This document shows positions 25,541 to 34,400 of a stretch of DNA of 64,000 nucleotides, in pieces (the first letter of the stretch is position 1; every line of letters begins with the position of its first letter). Location: NCBI GenBank assembly GCA_963763135.1, contig CAVXNJ010000003.1, forward strand, positions 248,001-312,000. Direction: 5' to 3'. A program made the translations under genes and the position numbers. Source of the stretch: JANMZO01 sp963763135. GTDB taxonomy: Bacteria > Actinomycetota > Acidimicrobiia > Acidimicrobiales > JANYDT01. The notes beneath the pieces were generated by a model. It ran no database searches. It worked only from the letters and a program-made list of their open reading frames with translations, and was not told the origin of the DNA.

Positions 25541-27094
25541 GTGGCCACAAAAGCAAAGACGCCAGCTGCGCCAGCGAAAAGCTCAGCGAAGCCGAAGTCA
25601 GGTGGCGCTGCGTCGCCCGCGGTGTCTGCGCGCAGTTCCGCGAAACCTTCTTCCGGCGCTGGGAAGGCTTCCGCCAGTGCGGTGAAACCTTCGTCCAAAC
25701 CGGAAAAGCCGTCGGCGAAAGCGATAAAAACGCCCGGCTCAACCAAGGGGTCGACCGCCGCAACCGCAAAACCGGCGGCGAAAGTTGCGGCCTCCAAACC
25801 TTCGAGCCCGCTCACGAAAACGTCGACGCAAGCAAGCAAAGCGGTTCGCCAAGCCGGAGGCGGGTCGGCGAAATCTGCGCAGTCCCAATCCGTTTCAGCG
25901 AAATCTGTTTCGACGAAATCTGTTTCGACCAAGTCCGTTTCAGCGAAATCTGCTCCGGCGAAATCTGCTCCAGCGAAATCATCGTCGGCTTCGACGGCGA
26001 AACCGGCTTCCTCGGGAGCTACGTCGGCCAAGTCCGCATCTCCGAAGGGCGTTGCTTCTGCCTCGGGGGCCACGATGAAGCCCGGCAAGTCACCTGGCCC
26101 AGCTGGCGACGCTCCGAAAGCCTCAGGCGCGTCGGCGGCGTCGACCGCCAAATCAGCCGGAGCAACGACCGGCAAATCTGCCGGAGCTGCGATCCAGGCG
26201 GCGACTGTCACACCGCATGCAGCCGCAAAGGGCTCGCATGCGGCTATGGTGACCGCCACGGATTCCGCCAGCTCGACACCAACCGGCGCTCATAAACCAG
26301 CGAAGGTGGCCGCAACGTCGAAAGGATCGGAGAAATCCGCTCCGGAGAAATCCGCATCGGTCCCGGCCACATCAGCTGTTGCGAGCGGTTCTTCCGACTC
26401 GTCGTCTTCGGCGGCCACCGAAACTGCCCCCGCACCCGTGGTGCCTGATTCTCGAACCACCCCCCAACCTTCAGATACGAAAGTAGACATGGCTTCTTCC
26501 CCAGCCCCGACGAAACGCCCATCCCGCAAAACCGCGGTGACACCACCGTCGGCCAACGAGGTCACCGCAGTCGTTGCCGAACCGGCCGCAGTTGCAGTTG
26601 CCGAGCCTCCGGTTAAGGCCAAGGCCGAAAAAGCCGCTGCGGTCTTTGCCCCGAAACCCGTCAAGTTGGTGAAAGCTCCACCGCTCAACTTCGACGACCC
26701 GTTCGAAGGTATCGACGACCTGTCCGAAGGTCAGTTCCTTTACCAACAGCGAGAGTTACTCCTGCACGAGCGGGCTGTCTACGCCGAACAGGCCCGGATG
26801 TTGCGGGCCGAGGCCGACCAGATCGCCGCCGACATGGAACCCGGCGACGTCCAGTTCGACGACGAATCCGGTGAAGGAGCCGGCGTGACCATCGAGCGTG
26901 AGCGCGATCTGGCCATGTCAGCCCAGGCATCGCTGACCGTCGACGAAATCGACCGTGCGGTGATCAGGGTAGACAACGGTCTCTACGGCTATTGCGAGCA
27001 TTGCCACGAGATGATCATGCGTGCCCGACTGCGCGCCATGCCGTCGGCAACGCTTTGCATCCGCTGCAAAAACGGTGGTCTGTCGCGTCGATAG
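25541..27094 (+). CDS. TraR/DksA-type zinc-finger protein with long Ala/Lys/Ser tail
   Basis: 517 residues from GTG 25541 (GAGAAAGG upstream). Only the last ~135 residues form a recognised domain: a helical hairpin (FLYQQRELLLHERAVYAEQA) then a C-x2-C-x17-C-x2-C zinc finger (CEHC ... CIRC) as in DksA/TraR and short actinobacterial relatives, which bind RNA polymerase in the secondary channel. The first ~370 residues are low complexity, dominated by Ala, Lys, Ser and Pro in AKS-type repeats like histone H1 tails; this could bind DNA non-specifically. Acidic tips typical of DksA are not obvious. Position before lspA and an rluD homologue is conserved for this family. Confidence 0.8.
   Translation: MATKAKTPAAPAKSSAKPKSGGAASPAVSARSSAKPSSGAGKASASAVKPSSKPEKPSAKAIKTPGSTKGSTAATAKPAAKVAASKPSSPLTKTSTQASKAVRQAGGGSAKSAQSQSVSAKSVSTKSVSTKSVSAKSAPAKSAPAKSSSASTAKPASSGATSAKSASPKGVASASGATMKPGKSPGPAGDAPKASGASAASTAKSAGATTGKSAGAAIQAATVTPHAAAKGSHAAMVTATDSASSTPTGAHKPAKVAATSKGSEKSAPEKSASVPATSAVASGSSDSSSSAATETAPAPVVPDSRTTPQPSDTKVDMASSPAPTKRPSRKTAVTPPSANEVTAVVAEPAAVAVAEPPVKAKAEKAAAVFAPKPVKLVKAPPLNFDDPFEGIDDLSEGQFLYQQRELLLHERAVYAEQARMLRAEADQIAADMEPGDVQFDDESGEGAGVTIERERDLAMSAQASLTVDEIDRAVIRVDNGLYGYCEHCHEMIMRARLRAMPSATLCIRCKNGGLSRR
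25889..25978 (+). repeat. 15-bp tandem repeat inside the DksA-like gene
   Basis: Six 15-bp units, consensus TCYGTTTCRGCGAAA, begin at 25889, 25904, 25919, 25934, 25949 and 25964 and encode S-V-S-[AT]-K or S-A-P-A-K. Likely a site of length variation by slippage. Confidence 0.8.
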
Positions 27095-27325
27095 GACAGC
27101 GGCTCGGGGCCGACGCGGCAAAGGCCGGCGATCGCTTCGGGCGGGCCAAACAGGTTGGTCTCTCACCTAAACCGCTCACCATTGGCGTTCTTCGTCGCGT
27201 TCGCTGAGGGTCCCCTAAGCTTGAGCGCGTCGACGCAACGTCAACGCAACACAACCGACGCGGGATTCTTCGCTTTCAGGCTCGGCATCTCGCCCCCGCT
27301 CGGTCCCGGTAAGGAACTGCTGTCC

Positions 27326-27991
27326 GTGAATCACCCGTCTCCGATCAATGAAGCCACGCCGGACCCGCGACCAGATCGTGCTCCGGCGTCACCGCGCGTT
27401 CGGCTGGCGACCACCGGTCTGGTCGCGCTGGTTGTGGTCGTAGTCGATGCGCTCACGAAAGACTGGGTACTGCGCTCGATCACGCCGTCGGAGCGGAAGC
27501 ATCTGATTGGAACATTTTCGCTGGTGCGCCGTTTCAACACGGGTGCCGCCTTCAGCTTCGGCAACGGCCGACGCTCGACCGCCTGGTTGGTAACGATCGT
27601 GGTTTGCGTTGTAGTGGTCAGCGTAACCCGCCACCTGCTGCGCCCACCCGAGAACTCGCCGGTCACCCACGATCGCCGTTGGTGGTGGGTGCTCGGACTC
27701 ATTGTCGGCGGGGCCGTCGGAAACCAACTCGATCGACTCTTTCGAGGTGACGGATGGAACCGTGGCGCGGTTGTCGACTTCATCGACCCCGGCTTCTTTC
27801 CGATCTTCAACGTTGCTGACTCCGCCCTCACCGTCGGGTGCATTGTCGCCGCTTTGCTTTCGTTGCTGGTCGCCCCACCCGACAGCGAACGCACATCATC
27901 GGCCGACGACCGGTCGGCCTCTGCAGCATCCACCACCACCCAACTATCCGTGGCTCCTTCGGTCACCCCATCCGAGGAGCCGACCCGTTGA
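27326..27991 (+). CDS. lspA: Lipoprotein signal peptidase (SPase II)
   Basis: 221 residues from GTG 27326 (AAGGAA 9-10 nt upstream); the frame is open from 27155 but that part lacks family features. Membrane aspartyl protease cleaving lipoprotein signal peptides after diacylglyceryl addition. Four TM helices; catalytic aspartates in GGAVGNQLDRLFR and FNVADSALTVG, the two family motifs; FNTGAAFSFG is also conserved. N- and C-terminal tails (about 35 residues each) are polar and not conserved. The stop overlaps the next gene start (TTGA). Confidence 0.93.
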   Translation: MNHPSPINEATPDPRPDRAPASPRVRLATTGLVALVVVVVDALTKDWVLRSITPSERKHLIGTFSLVRRFNTGAAFSFGNGRRSTAWLVTIVVCVVVVSVTRHLLRPPENSPVTHDRRWWWVLGLIVGGAVGNQLDRLFRGDGWNRGAVVDFIDPGFFPIFNVADSALTVGCIVAALLSLLVAPPDSERTSSADDRSASAASTTTQLSVAPSVTPSEEPTR

Positions 27992-28920
27992 TCGAACGTA
28001 GCGACGTAGTACCTGAGGCCCTGTCCGGGGAGCGCCTTGATCGGATTGTCGCCATTGTGGCGGATCTGGCCCGGGCCGAAGCAGGCGAACATGTCGACTC
28101 CGGTGCCGTGCGAGTGAACGGTGCCGTCGTCACGCATCGGAGCAAACGGTTGAAAGTCGGCGACGAGGTAGTCGTTCAGGTCACCCATCCCGAGGCAGCC
28201 GCCGGCCTGGTCGGCGATCCGTCGATCGAAGTTTCGATTGTGTACGTCGACGATGACGTGATCGTGATCGACAAGCCCGCCGGCCTGGTCGTTCATCCCG
28301 GGTCAGGAAATCAGAGCGGCACCCTCGTACATGCCCTCATTGCCCGGTTCCCCGAGTTGCTCGACATGGCGCACGATGAACAGGCGGAGCGCCCCGGTAT
28401 CGTTCATCGCCTCGACAAGGGCACGTCCGGGCTTTTGATGGTGGCTCGCAACCCCGAGGCGGTCGAGAACCTGATTGGACAGCTCAAGTCGAGGTCAGTT
28501 TCACGGCACTATCAGGCCCTCGCCTGGGGACGATTCACGTCGAGCAGTGGGTTGATCGATGCTCCGGTCGGACGAAGCGACAGCGACCCGACCAGGATGA
28601 CGGTCAGCACGCATGGTCGGGAGGCACGTACGCGCTATTCGGTATTGCGTGCGTTCGAGCAACCCGATCCCTGCACGCTGGTGGAGTGCTGGTTGGAGAC
28701 AGGCCGTACCCACCAGATCCGGGTCCATCTGACCGCGATCGGTCATCCGGTCATCGGCGATGGCCGCTACGGAGGGTCGCGCAGCAACACGATTTCGTCG
28801 CCCCGTCCCTGGCTCCATGCGTTTTCCCTGGCGTTCGACCATCCGCGAACCGGGGAACGCATGTCGTTCACGTCGGCGATTCCGGCCGATTTGGAAGCGG
28901 TTCTGGCCGGGCTTTCCTGA
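27988..28920 (+). CDS. RluD/RluA-family 23S rRNA pseudouridine synthase
   Basis: 310 residues with a TTG start overlapping lspA by 4 nt; GAGGAG lies 9 nt upstream, which supports this start over the longer open frame. S4-like RNA-binding domain at ~10-75 (GERLDRIVAIVADLARAEAGE and VRVNGAVVTHRSKRLKVGD), then the catalytic domain with VIDKPAGLVVHPGSGN and GIVHRLDKGTSGLLMVARN; the Asp of HRLD is catalytic. Later ETGRTHQIRVHLTAIGHPVIGD. Converts uridines to pseudouridine in large-subunit rRNA; RluD-like by the lspA linkage, exact target unproven. Confidence 0.92.
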   Translation: MIERSDVVPEALSGERLDRIVAIVADLARAEAGEHVDSGAVRVNGAVVTHRSKRLKVGDEVVVQVTHPEAAAGLVGDPSIEVSIVYVDDDVIVIDKPAGLVVHPGSGNQSGTLVHALIARFPELLDMAHDEQAERPGIVHRLDKGTSGLLMVARNPEAVENLIGQLKSRSVSRHYQALAWGRFTSSSGLIDAPVGRSDSDPTRMTVSTHGREARTRYSVLRAFEQPDPCTLVECWLETGRTHQIRVHLTAIGHPVIGDGRYGGSRSNTISSPRPWLHAFSLAFDHPRTGERMSFTSAIPADLEAVLAGLS

Positions 28921-28926
28921 TTGGCG

Positions 28927-29985
28927 TCAGGGAACCAGCACTGCGGAGTTCGGCGGGTCGATCTCAAGCGGATGGAGCGGAAACGCGAGACTCGGAGTCG
29001 ACGGGATACGCACCTCCAACGTCGCGGCCGTCACGCTCGCGTTGACAGGCGCTTCGTTGCCAGCATCCGGACCGAGAGGAAGGGTCGGGCTGAGTTTCTG
29101 CGTTGCCTCAGGGTTGGTGCTCACGGAAGCACCGCCACCCTGCTCGCCGATGGGCAGTGTGGGGCTGAGGCCGGCGGGCGGTGGGGGATCGAGGCCGATG
29201 GGCAGTGTGGGGTTGAGGCCGGCGGGCGGTGGGGGATCGAGGCCGATGGGCAGTGTGGGGCTGAGGCCGACGGTCGCCGAAGCAACGGGACTCGACCCCA
29301 AGGACGTCACCGACCCGACGCCGTCGGTGCCGTCGGCGGTGATCTGGGTGGCGAGGACGTTCACGTTTGCGGGAGACGTCCGGGTGGTCGGCTTCGGTGA
29401 CCGTACGTCGGACGCGGAGCGCTCGTGTTCAGACCGTGATGACCCCTGAAACCAGTGGCCGAGCGGCCCCCAGCCCATGAACGACACAAAGCTCACCGAA
29501 CCGACGATCACCGCCAGACCAAGAATTCGACGGTCTCCCGATACCGGCAGCCCAGGCGACAACGCCGCTGATCCGCCAGAGGCATCTGTCGGCTCTGGCA
29601 CTGAGGAAGACGCCGTGGCTGACTCCGGGTCGGGCTCTGCTGGTTGCGCTAGGGCTGACTCCGGGTCGGGCTCTGCTGGTTGCGCTAGGGCTGACTCCGG
29701 GTCGGGCTCTGCTGGTTGCGCTAGGGCTGACTCCGGGTCGGGCTCTGCTGGTTGCGACAGGGCTGACTCCGGGTCGGGCTCTGCTGGTTGCGACAGGGCT
29801 GACTCCGGGTCGGGCTCTGCTGGTTGCGACAGGGCTGACTCCGGGTCGGGCTCTGCTGGTTGCGCTAGGGCTGACTCCGGGTCGGGCTCTGCTGGTTGCG
29901 ACAGGGCTGACTCCGGGTCGGGCTCTGCTGGTTGCGACAGGGCTGACTCCGGGTCGGGTGACGATGGGTTCGAAGATTCAGCCAC
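28927..29985 (-). CDS. Hypothetical single-TM protein with two tandem repeat tracts
   Basis: About 352 residues if the GTG at 29985 is the start; the frame is open to an ATG at 30228, but that lies inside the upstream regulator gene. Order from the N-terminus: nine copies of the 12-residue unit DPESAL[SA]QPAEP plus a partial tenth, a short linker, a TM helix (ILGLAVIVGSVSFVSFMG), a polar stretch, a proline-rich tract with 16-residue units (LDPPPPAGLNPTLPIG) and a C-terminal part rich in Pro and Val. Acidic inside, proline-rich outside by the usual reading. No family recognised. The opposite strand also reads open across the repeat because its length is a multiple of three. Converges on rluD, 6 nt apart. 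Confidence 0.62.
   Translation of the reverse strand: MAESSNPSSPDPESALSQPAEPDPESALSQPAEPDPESALAQPAEPDPESALSQPAEPDPESALSQPAEPDPESALSQPAEPDPESALAQPAEPDPESALAQPAEPDPESALAQPAEPDPESATASSSVPEPTDASGGSAALSPGLPVSGDRRILGLAVIVGSVSFVSFMGWGPLGHWFQGSSRSEHERSASDVRSPKPTTRTSPANVNVLATQITADGTDGVGSVTSLGSSPVASATVGLSPTLPIGLDPPPPAGLNPTLPIGLDPPPPAGLSPTLPIGEQGGGASVSTNPEATQKLSPTLPLGPDAGNEAPVNASVTAATLEVRIPSTPSLAFPLHPLEIDPPNSAVLVP
29149..29278. repeat. 48-bp tandem repeat (proline-rich tract)
   Basis: Units begin at 29149, 29197 and 29245: two full 48-bp copies and part of a third, nearly identical. On the minus strand each encodes LDPPPPAGL[NS]PTLPIG. Confidence 0.85.
29621..29958. repeat. 36-bp minisatellite, nine full units
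   Basis: Copies begin at 29621 and every 36 bp to 29909, with a 14-bp partial copy at 29945-29958. Copies differ at essentially one site (GCGCTAGGG or GCGACAGGG), giving Ala or Ser in the minus-strand protein. Such homogeneity implies recent expansion or gene conversion. There are no spacers, so this is not CRISPR. Confidence 0.92.
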
Positions 29986-30095
29986 AGGATCGACGCTACC
30001 GGTTATATGAGCGAGGCCGCGTCCGTCTGAGGAAACGTGCGTGTGAGGAAACTTCGCCCCGGCCCGCGAAACGGGTACGGATGCAACTGGCGAAC

Positions 30096-30548
30096 CTAGT
30101 GCTCGGGCACCCGAACGGTCGAAGGGGCCAGACCCTTTGAGCGACGAACCATTTCCGCTAGGGAATGCGCGGAGAGGTGGTCGCGCATGTGCGCCCCCAC
30201 ATCTGCCCAAACGGCGAGGAGAACGCACTGTCCTTCGTGGTCACATGCGCCGTTTTCGTGCGGTAGGCCGAAGTCTCCCAACACAATCGGACCATCGACC
30301 GCGCTGACGATCTCGGCGAGCGTGATGGTCTCGGGGTCGCGGGATAGGACATAACCGCCCCCGACGCCGCGTTTCGATCGGACGAGACCGGCGCCTTTCA
30401 GCGCCAACAGGATCTGTTCGAGATAGGGCTGCGGAAGGGCGGTGCGGGTTGCGATGTCTTTGACGCTTTGCGGACCGACAGTGTCTGCGTGAAGGGCGAG
30501 AGAAAGCAGCGCCCGACAGGCATAGTCTCCCCGTGTGCTGACTCGCAT
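30096..30548 (-). CDS. Rrf2-family transcriptional regulator
   Basis: 150 residues with the N-terminal winged helix of the family: MRVSTRGDYACRALLSLALH, ATRTALPQPYLEQILLALKGAGLVRSKRG, GGGYVLSRDPETITLAEIV. Family members (IscR, NsrR, RsrR) sense iron-sulphur cluster state or NO through three cysteines. Here only two are in place, C-x5-C (ACDHEGQC), and the first of the usual three is missing (PHEN precedes). So it may bind a differently ligated cluster, or none. Divergent from bpa with 240 nt between the starts, in which it may bind; the target is unknown. Confidence 0.87.
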   Translation of the reverse strand: MRVSTRGDYACRALLSLALHADTVGPQSVKDIATRTALPQPYLEQILLALKGAGLVRSKRGVGGGYVLSRDPETITLAEIVSAVDGPIVLGDFGLPHENGACDHEGQCVLLAVWADVGAHMRDHLSAHSLAEMVRRSKGLAPSTVRVPEH

Positions 30549-30788
30549 CCCATGAGCGTACTGGCAACATGCCCGCTACGCAGATCATCCCGAAATCCGG
30601 CAGCGGGTCCTCGCGTCGTCCCGGACTCCCTTGACTCGCCCCTTGACTCGTCCCTGACAGTTCCGTCGCCCACCCGAACCCGAATTTTCGAGCCAACCGC
30701 GCGCGTACCGCGGTGCCTCCGTGGGTTTGCCACCCCGGTATTGGTTGGGCGCGCCGCCTTCTGCCGATTCTTGGGGCATTATCGGAGG

Positions 30789-31343
30789 ATGTCGATCGAT
30801 GGCGCACCAGAAGGCAACGAGTCCGAGTCCGAAGTTGTGGTCGTGTCGGGTCCGGGAACTGAAACGCCCGAAGCGATCGAGCCCGTGGAAGTCGAGGAAA
30901 CCGTTTCCGAACCGGGCAAGGTGATGCGTATCGGTTCCATGATCAAGCAACTCCTCGACGAGGTGCGTCAGGCACCCCTCGACGAGCGCAGTCGGTCACG
31001 GCTTCGGGAAATCTACGAGCGATCGTTGAAGGAACTCGGTGCGAGCCTCTCGGGTGATCTCCGTACTGAACTCGAAGGGCTTGCTTTGCCGTTCGCCGAC
31101 GACGAAGTACCGAGCGAGTCGGAACTTCGGATCGCCCAGGCGCAGCTTGTCGGCTGGCTCGAAGGCCTGTTCCACGGTATCCAGGCGACGCTGTACGCCC
31201 AGCAGTTGGCCGCTCAGGCCCAACTGCAGGGAATGCGCCAGCGGGGTCTTCCGCCGGGTGTTACCCCCGAGCAGATGATGGCCATGCAAAGCGGGGCCCA
31301 GCCAACCGGGTCCGAGCGTGTAGGTGGGGGCACCTATCTTTGA
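30789..31343 (+). CDS. bpa: Bacterial proteasome activator (Bpa/PafE)
   Basis: 184 residues from ATG 30789; open frame further upstream has no family character. DUF2587 family: KVMRIGSMIKQLLDEVRQAPLDE, then SRLREIYERSLKELGASLS, ELEGLALPFADDEVPSESE and ELRIAQAQLVGWLEGLFHGI. Known members form dodecameric rings that dock on the 20S proteasome and allow ATP-independent degradation of unfolded proteins. The extreme C-terminus is GGGTYL, matching the proteasome-docking G-x-Y-L motif of the family (GQYL in mycobacteria). Hence a 20S proteasome is expected elsewhere in the genome. GGAGG directly abuts the ATG, and no better Shine-Dalgarno is seen. Confidence 0.92.
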   Translation: MSIDGAPEGNESESEVVVVSGPGTETPEAIEPVEVEETVSEPGKVMRIGSMIKQLLDEVRQAPLDERSRSRLREIYERSLKELGASLSGDLRTELEGLALPFADDEVPSESELRIAQAQLVGWLEGLFHGIQATLYAQQLAAQAQLQGMRQRGLPPGVTPEQMMAMQSGAQPTGSERVGGGTYL

Positions 31344-31457
31344 GGCCCCCGTCGTGTCGGCCACCTGCTGATCGAAATCCCACCCGCGGATCTCGACCCA
31401 GAACCTCGGCCCATCGTTGATTTCTCGTTATTGTTCCCGGTCCAGTCGCTCTAGTCA

Positions 31458-34400
31458 TTGTCGGTTCGTACCCCTGTCGTGAGTGCTTCTTTCACCCATC
31501 TCCACCTTCACACTGAGTATTCGATGCTCGACGGCGCCGCACGCGTCGACGAGGTCGTAGCTGCGGCGCGAGCCGACGGACAGCCGGCGGTGGGAATCAC
31601 CGACCACGGCAACATGTACGGGGTTCTCGACTTCTACAAGGCCTGTCAGAAGCAGGGCATGAAGCCGATCATCGGCACCGAGGCGTACATGGCTGCCGAG
31701 TCGCGGCACGAGCGCCCGGTGCGGCGTGGACGGCTCGACGACGGCGACCAGGGGGAGGGCGACAAGCTCTACTACCACCTGTCGCTGTTGGCGGAGACGA
31801 ACCAGGGCTACAGCAACCTGATGAAGCTCTCGAGCCGGGCCTATCTCGAGGGTTACTACTACAAGCCCCGACTCGACTGGGAGCTGCTGAGCGAGCTTCA
31901 CGAGGGAATCATCGCGACCACCGGCTGTCTCGGCGGGGTCGTGCTCCAAGCGCTCCTGGCCGGCGACGAGGCCCTGGCCCTGAAGCGGGCCGCTCGACTG
32001 CAGGACATCTTCGGGCGCGACAACCTGTTCGTCGAGATCCAGGACCACGGGATCCCGGCGCAGACCCAGACCAATCCGCAGCTGATCGACATCGCCCGCA
32101 AGATCAAGGCCCCGCTACTGGCGACCAACGACTCGCACTACACGCATCGCGAGGACCACCTGGCCCACGACGCGTTGCTATGCGTACAGACCGGTGCGTT
32201 GATCTCGGATCCGAAGCGTTTCAAATTCCACGGCGACCAGCACTACCTGAAGTCGGCCCGCGAGATGCGCGACCTGTTCCGGCACTGGGAGATCGCGTGC
32301 GACAACACGCTGTGGATCGCCGAGCGCTGCGACGTCGAGATCGAGTTCGGCCGCACCGAACTGCCCGAGTTCCCACTGCCCGAAGGCTTCGAGACCGACC
32401 GTGACTACCTCCGGCACCTCGTGTACGAAGGTGCCCACCAACGGTGGGGCGACCTCCTCGACGAGAAGACGGTCGAGCGCATCGACTTCGAACTCGGCGT
32501 CATCGCCGACATGGGTTTCCCCTCGTACTTCCTCGTGGTGTGGGACCTGATCAAGTACGCCCGCGACAACGGGATCCGCGTCGGTCCGGGTCGCGGCAGT
32601 GCGGCCGGCAGCGCGGTGAGTTACTGCCTGCGCATCGTCGACCTCGACCCGATCAAATACGACCTCCTGTTCGAGCGGTTCCTCAACCCGGGCCGTAAGC
32701 AGATGCCCGACATCGACATGGACTTCGACGAGCGCTACCGCTCCGACATGATCAAGTACGCAAGCGATCGCTACGGATGGGACCACGTCGCCCAGATCGT
32801 CACGTTCTCGACCATCAAAGCCCGGGCCGCGGTACGCGACGCCGGACGCGTGCTCGGCTACCCCTACGGCGTTGGCGACCGGGTGGCCAAAGCCATGCCG
32901 CCGCTCGTCATGGGCCGTGACACGCCGCTCTACGCGTGTCTCGAACCGCATCCGAAGTTCGAAGACGGCTACAAGATGGCCGCCGATCTCCGGAGCATGT
33001 ACGACACCGATCCCGACGTGAAGAAGGTCGTCGACGTCGCCAAGGGGCTCGAGGGTCTGCGCCGCGGCGACGGTATCCACGCTGCGGCCGTGGTGATCAC
33101 CCGGCAGGCTCTCACCGAGTACCTGCCGATCCAGCGCAAGCCCGAACCGGGCGGCAAACCCGAAGACGCGCCGATTGTCACGCAGTACGAAATGCACGGC
33201 GTGGAGGAACTCGGTCTGCTGAAGATGGACTTCCTCGGTCTGCGCAACCTCAGCGTGATCGACCGCGCCCTGAAGCTGATCAAGAAGAACAAGGGCATCG
33301 ACCTCGACATCGACAACGTCGACCTCGAAGACGACAAGACCTTCGACATGCTCCGCAAGGGCGACTCGATCGGCGTGTTCCAACTCGAAGGTGGCGCCAT
33401 GCGAACGCTGATGCGCTCGCTCGGGCCGACCAGCTTCAACGACGTCGCTGCACTCGTGGCCCTCTACCGGCCCGGGCCGATGGCGGCCAACATGCACAAC
33501 GACTACGCCGACCGCAAGAACGGGCGCAAGCCGATCGAATACTTCCATCCCGACGCGGAAGAACTCCTCGGCGACACCCAGGGCCTGATGATCTATCAGG
33601 AATCCATGATGCGGGTCGCCCAGAAGTTCGCCGGCTACTCGCTCTCCGAAGCAGACAACCTTCGCAAGGCGGCGGGCAAGAAGGTCCGCGAGATCATGGC
33701 GAAGGAGCGCAACAAGTTCGTTGAGGGCTGCGAAGCCACGGGCTACGGATCCGCGCTCGGTACCAAGATCTTCGACATCATCGAACCGTTCGCCGACTAC
33801 GCGTTCAACAAGAGCCACAGCTTCGGTTACGGCTACGTCAGCTACCAGACGGCGTATCTGAAGGCCAACTATCCGGGTGAGTACCTGGCCGCGCTCCTCA
33901 CGTCGGTGAAGGACGACAAGGACAAGACCGCCGTCTACCTCGGTGAGTGCCGCAACATGGGCATCAAGGTGTTCGTCGCCGACGTGAACACGTCGGTCAG
34001 CGAGTTTGCATCAGCTGACATCGACGGCAAGCCGGTCATTCGTTTCGGTATGGCCGCAGTCCGCAACGTCGGCGAGGCGCTCGTGGCGCACATCGTGGCC
34101 GAACGCGATGCCAATGGCACCTACCCCGACTTCTACGACTTCTGCAACCGGGTCGACCTGTCGGTGCTCAACAAACGGTCGATCGAATCGTTGATCAAAG
34201 GCGGCGGCTTCGATTCGATGGGTCACACCCGCCGCGGTCTCATGGACGTCTTCGAGCAGATTATCGACCGCGTGGTGGCTCGTCGGCGTGAGGCCGAATC
34301 CGGTGTCATGTCGCTGTTCGGAGCGTTTGCCGACGATTCACCGACCGCGTCACCATCGGTGGGCTTCGATGACTCCCGGGTCCCGATCCCCATCCACGAG

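Noticed and set aside
23653..26259. Very long minus-strand open frame (868 codons) opposite the DivIVA and DksA-like genes
   Set aside because: It arises from the strong codon bias of two well-supported plus-strand genes; its sequence is a low-complexity mirror with no domain.
29621..29958. Possible CRISPR array
   Set aside because: Repeats are contiguous 36-bp units with no unique spacers, and there are no cas genes.
29477..30010. Plus-strand open frame coding ADSGSGSAGCAR repeats
   Set aside because: The 36-bp repeat keeps all frames open. The minus-strand reading has a TM helix and a second repeat tract in the same frame, so that strand is preferred.
30631..30648. Two TTGACT hexamers as -35 elements for bpa
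   Set aside because: No TANNNT at the right distance downstream; probably chance repeats.
32178..33818. 546-codon minus-strand open frame opposite dnaE
   Set aside because: Antisense shadow of an intact DnaE; typical in high-GC DNA.
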